Below are positions 58,902 to 64,000 of a stretch of DNA of 64,000 nucleotides, piece after piece. Position 1 is the stretch's first letter. The number at the start of each line of letters is the position of its first letter. Origin of the DNA: an uncultured Eubacteriales bacterium (GTDB lineage Bacteria > Bacillota > Clostridia > Christensenellales > Aristaeellaceae); contig ONCV01000004.1 of NCBI GenBank assembly GCA_900316415.1, positions 93,699-157,698 on the forward strand. The letters are read 5' to 3'. A program made the translations under genes and the position numbers. Under the pieces are notes generated by a model. That model did not search any database. It was given only the letters and a program-made list of their open reading frames with translations, and had not been told where the DNA came from.

Positions 58902-59729
58902 ATGGATCGAATCGAAACGGAGGGAACGGCGGCCAGCCCGCAGGGAGAAATTGCCCCGGAGAGGGTCGCCCCGGCGGGAAACCGGGCGACCGGCACCCTG
59001 AAGCTGATCGCGCTGGCGTTCATGCTGATCGATCATCTCGGGGCGGTGGTTTTCCGCAGCGTGCCGGAGATGCGGATCCTGGGGCGGATCGCGTTTCCGA
59101 TCTACTGCTGGTGCATGGTGGTCGGCTTTCATTACACCCGCAGCGTTCCCCGGTATCTGGGCCGCATCCTGCTGACCGGGCTCCTTTCGCAGCCGATTTA
59201 CGCGTATGTCATGGAGCATATGGGGCACAGCGGGAACCTGATCGCGGATCTGATGCTGCCGCGGCCGAACATCTTCCTGACCCTGCTCCTGGCGCTGGCG
59301 GCGCTGTGGGGGATCCGGGAAAAGCGCGCGTTCAGCCAGATCTGGGCCCCGGCCGCGGCGATCTGCCTGGCCACGGTGCTTCGGGCGGACTACGGATGGC
59401 GCGGCGTGCTGTTCATCCTGCTGCTCTACGCGGCCCGGGGGTCGAGGCCCTCCATCGCGGCGCTGATGATCGCCTACTTCCTCTTCTGGGGATCCACCTA
59501 TCGGGTCACCTCCCAGCTGTTCGGAATGCCCATTGACCTGGCGAAACTTCCGGAATTCATCTCCTCGCCCCTGGGCGCCTTCCTCCGGCTGGAGACCTAC
59601 GGGCTGCTCTCCCTGGGGTTCATCCTGATTCCGTTCCGGAAGAATCTTCGGATGCCCGCCTGGCTGGGATACGCGATTTACCCGGCCCACCTGCTGATTG
59701 TTCAGGCGGTCAAGATGCTGGTGGGCTGA
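58902..59729 (+). CDS. TraX-like integral membrane protein
   Basis: The 275 residues have about eight hydrophobic segments. The opening TGTLKLIALAFMLIDHLGAV and RILGRIAFPIYCWCMVVGF, with RPNIFLTLLLALAALWG later, match the TraX family. TraX of plasmid F acetylates pilin; chromosomal versions in Firmicutes have no assigned substrate. The ATG at 58902 follows AGGAAGGG. No conjugation genes are nearby. Confidence 0.85.
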   Translation: MDRIETEGTAASPQGEIAPERVAPAGNRATGTLKLIALAFMLIDHLGAVVFRSVPEMRILGRIAFPIYCWCMVVGFHYTRSVPRYLGRILLTGLLSQPIYAYVMEHMGHSGNLIADLMLPRPNIFLTLLLALAALWGIREKRAFSQIWAPAAAICLATVLRADYGWRGVLFILLLYAARGSRPSIAALMIAYFLFWGSTYRVTSQLFGMPIDLAKLPEFISSPLGAFLRLETYGLLSLGFILIPFRKNLRMPAWLGYAIYPAHLLIVQAVKMLVG

Positions 59730-59742
59730 GAAAGGACTGAAA

Positions 59743-60465
59743 ATGAAGGAACTGAGAAATACCTTTCGCCTGCGCGTGAGCGAATGCGACCAGATGGGAC
59801 GGTGGCGCCCCGGCGCGATGATGATCGAAATGCAGGAAACGGCGGGGGACCACAGCAGCGCGGTCAGCTGCGGCCGGGAGACGCTGGTGAAGCTGGGCCT
59901 GGCCTGGGTGGTGGCCCGGATGGAGGTCCGGATTCACCGGATTCCCGCCTACGGGGAGACGCTGACGGTGCGCACCTTTCACCGGCCGCACCGGCACCGC
60001 TTCTTCCCCCGCTTTTTTCAGGTGACGGATGCCGCGGGGGAGGTGCTGGCAGAGGCCTCCAGCCTGTGGCTGCTGATGGATCTGGAAACCCGCCAGAGCG
60101 TGAACGCGGACCGGCTTCCGGTTCCGCTTCCGGACAACAGCGACATGCCGGAGCTGATTCCCCTGCCCGGCGCGATTCAGCCGCTGGATTCGGAGGCGAT
60201 CACCCGGGAATACCGGGCGGTCTACACGGACCTGGACGCCAACGGGCACGTGAACAACACGAAATATGTGGACTGGCTGTGCGACACGATGGGGGCGGAA
60301 GCCATGCGGGAGCATCCCCTCCGGCAGTTCACCATCCACTTCAATCAGGAGATCCGTCCGGAGGAGCCCGTGACCCTGCAGCTGCGGCAGGAGGGGACGA
60401 GGTTCCACATGACGGGAATCCACGGGGGAAAGAACGCCTTCGAGATCAGCGGGGAAACCTTTTAA
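59743..60465 (+). CDS. Acyl-ACP thioesterase
   Basis: The 240 residues form a double hotdog of the FatA type: FRLRVSECDQMGRWRPGAM at the start, LAWVVARMEVRIHRIPAYGE, and in the second half YRAVYTDLDANGHVNNTKYVDW with the Asp-Asn-His active-site group. It releases free fatty acids from acyl carrier protein. The ATG at 59743 is 13 bp after the TraX stop. Confidence 0.9.
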   Translation: MKELRNTFRLRVSECDQMGRWRPGAMMIEMQETAGDHSSAVSCGRETLVKLGLAWVVARMEVRIHRIPAYGETLTVRTFHRPHRHRFFPRFFQVTDAAGEVLAEASSLWLLMDLETRQSVNADRLPVPLPDNSDMPELIPLPGAIQPLDSEAITREYRAVYTDLDANGHVNNTKYVDWLCDTMGAEAMREHPLRQFTIHFNQEIRPEEPVTLQLRQEGTRFHMTGIHGGKNAFEISGETF

Positions 60466-60528
60466 CCGGCGCGGCGGACCCGGAGCGCCGGGCTTTCGCC
60501 GCCGGAGGGAAAGGAAAGGATACGGGAA

Positions 60529-61095
60529 GTGGAAGGACAGCGGCTTTCGTACCGGCTGGTGCGAAGCTCCCGGCGAACGCTGGGACTGGAAATCCGGAAC
60601 GGCGAGCTGATCGTGCGGGCGCCGTACCGGGCGACAAGGGGCGAGATCGAGGCCCTGCTGCGGGAGAAGGAGCACTGGATCCGGACGCATCTGGCCGCGA
60701 ACCGGCAAAGGATGGAATCCGCCGCGAAGATTCCGCCCCTGACACGGGAGGAGCTCACGGAGCTGGCGCAAAGGGCGGCGGATTATATTCCGGGGCGGGC
60801 GGAGCTCTACGCGGAGCGAATGGGGGTCCGCTTTCACCGGATCACCATCCGCAATCAGCGAACCCGGTGGGGAAGCTGCTCCGCGAAGGGAAACCTGAAC
60901 TTCAACTGCCTGCTGATGCTGACCCCGCCCGAGGTGATCGATTCGGTGGTGGTGCACGAGCTGTGCCACCTGAAGGAGATGAACCATTCGGAGCGCTTTT
61001 ACCGGGAAGTCTACCGCGCCTTTCCGGAATATGACCGCTGGCACGGCTGGCTGAAGCAGCATTCGGCGGAGCTGATGGCCCGCCTGGGAGAATAA
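60529..61095 (+). CDS. YgjP/WLM-like zinc metallopeptidase
   Basis: The 188 residues carry RTRWGSCSAKGNLNFNCLL, then VVVHELCHLKEMNHSERFY, the HExxH zinc motif with a third histidine, as in the DUF45/YgjP family. The start is a GTG at 60529 behind AAGGAAAGGA; the first in-frame ATG is far inside the domain. The function of the family is not settled. Confidence 0.87.
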   Translation: MEGQRLSYRLVRSSRRTLGLEIRNGELIVRAPYRATRGEIEALLREKEHWIRTHLAANRQRMESAAKIPPLTREELTELAQRAADYIPGRAELYAERMGVRFHRITIRNQRTRWGSCSAKGNLNFNCLLMLTPPEVIDSVVVHELCHLKEMNHSERFYREVYRAFPEYDRWHGWLKQHSAELMARLGE

Positions 61096-61121
61096 ACGCG
61101 TCCGCGAATTCCCGCGGGCGC

Positions 61122-61150
61122 TTGCTTTTTGCGAATGAAATGGTTATAAT
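61122..61150 (+). promoter_or_regulatory. Promoter of the GntR-type regulator gene
   Basis: TTGCTT (61122-61127), a 17-bp spacer and TATAAT (61145-61150) fit the consensus. Confidence 0.75.
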
Positions 61151-61174
61151 GTATTGTTGTATTGATACATTATA
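61145..61174 (+). promoter_or_regulatory. 30-bp inverted repeat over the -10 box, likely autoregulatory operator
   Basis: TATAATGTAT (61145-61154) and ATACATTATA (61165-61174) are perfect reverse complements with a 10-bp spacer. Inside it TGTATTGATACA (61158-61169) has the TTGTAT-ATACAA style known for HutC-type GntR operators. It covers the -10 box and start region of the regulator's own promoter. Confidence 0.7.
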
Positions 61175-61235
61175 TGACAAACCGGGCATCCCGGAGGGGA
61201 AGACCGCGGGAATCCGGGGCAGGAGGAGCAGGCGG

Positions 61236-61952
61236 ATGGCGGAACGGATATTGCGGGTTCAGAGCGCGAGCCCGCTGTACGCGCAGATGATGGAGCAGAT
61301 TCGGTCGGACATTCTGCGGGGCGTGTATCCGGTGGGCGAGCGGATTCCGACGGAACATGAGCTGGAAACCCGATACGGGGTCAGCCGGGTGACGGTGCGG
61401 CGCGCGCTGCAGGAGCTGACGAACGAGGGCCTGCTGGAACGGAAGCAGGGCAAGGGGACCTTTGTTGCCCAGCCCAAAATGGAAATCGAGGAGCGGGGCG
61501 TACAGGGCTTCCACGAAGCCTGCCGGGAGGCGGGCATGCGGCCCTCCGTGGGATGGACCCGCTTTCAGGAAACGCCCGCCGGAGAAGCGGAGCGGGCGCG
61601 GCTGAACCTGGCTCCGGAGGCCAGCGTGCTGGAGATCCGGCGGGTGCTGATCGCGGACGGGGAGCCCGTGATCCTGGAAACGCTCTGCTTTTCCACGGCG
61701 TACGCCTGGCTGGAGGGCATCAGCCTGAAGGGGAGCCTGTACCGGGCCCTGCAGGAATACGGCGTCCAGGCGGAGAAAAGTATATACGACCTTTCGCTGC
61801 GAAAGGCGGACGCGGAAGCGGCGGAACTGCTCCGCGTTCCGGAGGGAGAGACGCTGCTCGAGGCGGACCAGGTGGTCTACGACCAGAAGGGGCGTCCGCT
61901 GCACACCGGAAGGAAACTGATCCGCGGGGAAAAGTTCACGCTGCGGATCTGA
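61236..61952 (+). CDS. GntR-family (HutC/UTRA) transcriptional regulator
   Basis: The 238 residues have the N-terminal winged helix (SPLYAQMMEQIRSDIL, IPTEHELETRYGVSRVTVRRAL, GLLERKQGKGTFVA) and a C-terminal UTRA ligand domain (VLEIRRVLIADGEPVILE and TGRKLIRGEKFTLRI). UTRA domains bind small metabolites. The ATG at 61236 follows GGAGGAG; an upstream in-frame ATG at 61122 lies in the promoter. Its targets may include the two membrane-associated genes that follow; the start of the next is 28 bp away. Confidence 0.93.
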   Translation: MAERILRVQSASPLYAQMMEQIRSDILRGVYPVGERIPTEHELETRYGVSRVTVRRALQELTNEGLLERKQGKGTFVAQPKMEIEERGVQGFHEACREAGMRPSVGWTRFQETPAGEAERARLNLAPEASVLEIRRVLIADGEPVILETLCFSTAYAWLEGISLKGSLYRALQEYGVQAEKSIYDLSLRKADAEAAELLRVPEGETLLEADQVVYDQKGRPLHTGRKLIRGEKFTLRI

Positions 61953-61980
61953 AGGGAAGCCGGAGAGAAAGGGAAACCGA

Positions 61981-62442
61981 ATGAGTGAAGAGAAGCAGAA
62001 TCAGTCCCTGATGACGAAGCCGAAAAAGATCTGGAACGACGCCCTGCGCATGGTCAAGGGCGAGGACGTCAACCAGCTGATGGAATCCTTCACGGCGGAG
62101 ATGACGCTGGTGGCGGAAGGCCTGTGCGAGGATCAGAATACGCTGCGCAGCGAAGTCAACCGCATGATGAACGAGGAGGACCGCCGCCTGCAGCGGCAGG
62201 AAGCCCGCATCGGGGAGCTGGAAACCCTGCTGGAGGAACAGCAGAAGGAGCATGACCGGACGGTGACGGAGCTGCGGAACCGGCTGGCAACGCTCGAAAA
62301 GCAGCAGAAGGAGCGGGAGCGGCAGGACCGGGCCGGGAAGGGAAAAAAGGAACGGAACCGGATCCGGGATCTGACGGTGCTGATTCTTGTGGCCGCGGCC
62401 GCGGTCATCGCGGTGGTGCTGGTCATCAAGCTGGTGAAATAA
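61981..62442 (+). CDS. Coiled-coil protein with C-terminal membrane anchor
   Basis: The 153 residues are mainly helical. A long coiled coil (~50-115) has heptad-like Leu and Glu (IGELETLLEEQQKEH, ELRNRLATLEKQQK). A basic patch (KGKKERNRIR) precedes a single C-terminal membrane segment (LTVLILVAAAAVIAVVLV), so it is probably tail-anchored. I do not recognise a family. It shares the regulator's transcription direction and close spacing. Confidence 0.65.
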   Translation: MSEEKQNQSLMTKPKKIWNDALRMVKGEDVNQLMESFTAEMTLVAEGLCEDQNTLRSEVNRMMNEEDRRLQRQEARIGELETLLEEQQKEHDRTVTELRNRLATLEKQQKERERQDRAGKGKKERNRIRDLTVLILVAAAAVIAVVLVIKLVK

Positions 62443-62473
62443 GGCGCGGTCCGCGCAAAGGAGGCGAACGGAG

Positions 62474-62998
62474 ATGAAAAAGTACGAAGAGCTGGTCCGG
62501 GAATACCGGAAGCGCCAGCGGGACACCGTGGTGGATACCCTGGCCGCCGGGCTGACCTACATGGATGAAATCGCGGTGGACACGGGGCTGCTGGAGGAGA
62601 CCGGACTGCTGACGGATCTGCTGGAGAACGCGGCGGGCGTGATCCCGTTCGCGATCATCACGGTCAGCGAGGGAAGCAAGATCCTGCTGAAGAAAAAGCC
62701 GGGCAAGACCGGGCTGAAGGACGGGGCCTTCCGGATGGCGAAAACCGGAGCAGCCATGGGCGTCGGCGCCGCGGTAATGGGCGCCGCCGGATTCTGGGCG
62801 GCGATTCCCGTGACCATGGGCGTGCGGGCGATGTTTGACCGGTACCGCAGCAAGGCGCTGACCGGATACCGGGTGCAGAGCCGGATTCGCCGGCTCCGGG
62901 AGCTGAACCGCTTTATCCGGAACGAGGAGCCGGAAAACCGGGAGGAGCTGCCCGAGCGGGAGCGGATGGGCTTTGCGGCGGAGGGCGCCGTGGAATAG
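62474..62998 (+). CDS. Unknown protein with central hydrophobic region
   Basis: The 174 residues have a helical N-terminus, a segment AAGVIPFAIITVSEGSKILL, a Gly/Ala-rich hydrophobic part (KTGAAMGVGAAVMGAAGFWA, then AIPVTMGVRAMF) and a basic C-terminal helix. It may be a small membrane protein. AAAGGAGG precedes the ATG. The next gene, dapF, starts 19 bp after its stop. Confidence 0.6.
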   Translation: MKKYEELVREYRKRQRDTVVDTLAAGLTYMDEIAVDTGLLEETGLLTDLLENAAGVIPFAIITVSEGSKILLKKKPGKTGLKDGAFRMAKTGAAMGVGAAVMGAAGFWAAIPVTMGVRAMFDRYRSKALTGYRVQSRIRRLRELNRFIRNEEPENREELPERERMGFAAEGAVE

Positions 62999-63017
62999 GG
63001 CGGAAGGGGATTTCCGA

Positions 63018-63860
63018 ATGAAGTTTACCAAGATGCAGGGCATCGGCAATGATTATGTCTATGTGGACTGCACCCGGGAGAGGATTCCCGATCCTGCCGC
63101 CCTGGCCCGGAAAATCAGCGACCGGCATTTCGGCGTGGGAAGCGACGGGCTGGTGCTGATCCTTCCGGGAGAGCGGGCGGATTTCCGGATGCGGATGTTC
63201 AACGCGGACGGCAGCGAGGCGGAGATGTGCGGAAACGCCAGCCGGTGCGTCGGGAAATACGTCTATGAGCGGGGCCTGACCGACAAAACGGAGCTCACGC
63301 TAGAAACCGGGGCGGGCATCCGTCCCCTGCGGCTGAACCTGCGGGAGGGCCGGGTGGAAAGCGTGCGGGTGGATATGGGCGCTCCGGAGCTTCGGCCGGA
63401 GGCGATCCCGGTGAATCCGGCGCTGACGGACGGAAGGAGCCCGATCCGGGCGTTTCCCCTGGAGGTGGAAGGCCGGGTGTTCCCCGTGACCTGCGTCAGC
63501 ATGGGAAATCCGCACTGCGTGATCTTCCAGGACGAGGTGGAGACCTGGCCCCTGGAAATCTGGGGTCCCCGGTTCGAGAACCATCCGCTCTTTCCCCGCC
63601 GGACCAATACGGAATTCGCCCGGATCATGGACCGGGAGCATATCCGGATGCGGGTCTGGGAGCGGGGCAGCGGCGAAACCCTGGCCTGCGGAACCGGAGC
63701 CTGCGCCACGCTGGCGGCCGCGGTGCTCAACGGCCTGGCGGAGCGCCGGGCTTTCCTGGAGCTGAACGGCGGGGAGCTGGAAATCTGCTGGGATGAGGGG
63801 ACCGGACATGTGCTGATGACCGGCCCCGCGGAATTCGTGTTTGACGGGGAAATGCCCTGA
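63018..63860 (+). CDS. dapF: Diaminopimelate epimerase
   Basis: DapF converts LL- to meso-diaminopimelate for lysine and peptidoglycan. The 280 residues have KMQGIGNDYVYVDC at the start, the first catalytic cysteine at 71 (MCGNASRCVGKY) and the second near 224 (LACGTGACATLAAAV), with SMGNPHCVIF between. The ATG at 63018 is preferred; an in-frame GTG-like extension upstream lacks homology. GGAAGGGG stands before it. Confidence 0.95.
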   Translation: MKFTKMQGIGNDYVYVDCTRERIPDPAALARKISDRHFGVGSDGLVLILPGERADFRMRMFNADGSEAEMCGNASRCVGKYVYERGLTDKTELTLETGAGIRPLRLNLREGRVESVRVDMGAPELRPEAIPVNPALTDGRSPIRAFPLEVEGRVFPVTCVSMGNPHCVIFQDEVETWPLEIWGPRFENHPLFPRRTNTEFARIMDREHIRMRVWERGSGETLACGTGACATLAAAVLNGLAERRAFLELNGGELEICWDEGTGHVLMTGPAEFVFDGEMP

Positions 63861-63870
63861 AAGGAAAAAA

Positions 63871-63907
63871 GCAAATGCCGCCGACGGAAACGTCGGCGGC
63901 ATTTTGC
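63871..63907 (+). terminator. Intrinsic terminator of dapF
   Basis: GCAAATGCCGCCGACG pairs with CGTCGGCGGCATTTTGC around GAAA-type loop bases, with the T-run in the stem base. It ends where the intron-like sequence starts. Confidence 0.85.
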
Positions 63908-64000
63908 GTGTGCCGGGCATGGCACAATTCTAGCGGGTGAAAGTCCCGCCACGGGTATTTACCGCCAAGTGTAGCGAACCGCAAGCTGCTGTCAGCAATG
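63908..64000 (+). mobile_element. 5' end of a group IIC-type intron, cut by the window edge
   Basis: The sequence opens with GTGTG, the group II 5' consensus GUGYG, and continues GCCGGGCATGGCAC, then GCGGGTGAAAGTCCCGCC. From memory, the first element is close to the 5' end of the Oceanobacillus iheyensis group IIC intron (GUGUGCCCGGCAUGG) and the second to its GGGUGAGAGUCCCG domain I element. It begins exactly behind the dapF terminator hairpin, the known insertion preference of group IIC introns. The reverse-transcriptase ORF would lie beyond the window. Confidence 0.8.

Overview
The window looks like the chromosome of a GC-rich, Gram-positive-type anaerobe of the class Clostridia. Supporting signs are the fused ispH-rpsA gene in a cmk-plsC-ispH-rpsA order, an LCP cell-wall protein, a YolD-like protein beside a Y-family polymerase, giant Cna-B/pilin-type surface proteins, consensus -35/-10 promoters with 17-bp spacers, strong Shine-Dalgarno sites and frequent ATGA start/stop overlaps. 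No species can be named from the sequence alone.

Layout. 1-22.8 kb holds two giant surface proteins in tandem. The first is cut by the left window edge; the second has 3535 residues. Both are built from leucine-rich, beta-helix, pilin and Cna-B-like modules, and both end in the same unusual tail (YGTPLGVDV-INHVGDCFD) with no LPXTG signal. 23.0-23.5 kb is a five-gene tRNA operon (Val-Asp-Phe-Gly-Cys) behind a 24-25-bp tandem repeat. 23.6-30.2 kb holds deoB and a shikimate operon (aroB-aroA-aroE-aroQ-trmB-aroC) with 4-bp overlaps between most genes. 30.3-37.1 kb is a four-gene sensory operon: a receptor without an output domain, a family-3 solute-binding protein, a fused membrane/beta-propeller/HD-GYP protein and a BMP-type binding protein. 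37.2-39.1 kb on the minus strand carries an LCP protein and a YfbR-like nucleotidase. 39.2-42.7 kb is cmk-plsC-ispH/rpsA.

42.9-48.9 kb is a coupled operon ending in dnaE, preceded by a secreted C39-like peptidase, a helix-turn-helix protein and a small secreted protein. 49.0-56.2 kb has a MATE transporter (minus strand), an ABC exporter pair, a small secreted protein, an MBL hydrolase, a Nudix hydrolase and an ABC ATPase without a permease. 56.3-58.8 kb is a translesion-synthesis cassette (small DUF6504-like protein, Y-family polymerase, YolD-like protein) behind a strong promoter with a palindrome in its spacer. 58.9-63.9 kb has a TraX-like protein, an acyl-ACP thioesterase, a YgjP-like metallopeptidase, a GntR/UTRA regulator with a 30-bp palindrome over its own promoter, two unknown membrane-associated proteins and dapF. 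The window ends inside the 5' end of a group IIC-type intron placed directly behind the dapF terminator.

The least ordinary parts are the shared C-terminal tail of the two giant proteins, the 30.3-37.1 kb sensory operon, the internal ribosome-binding site in ispH-rpsA, the translesion cassette and the intron end. All domain calls come from reading motifs; no database search was run.
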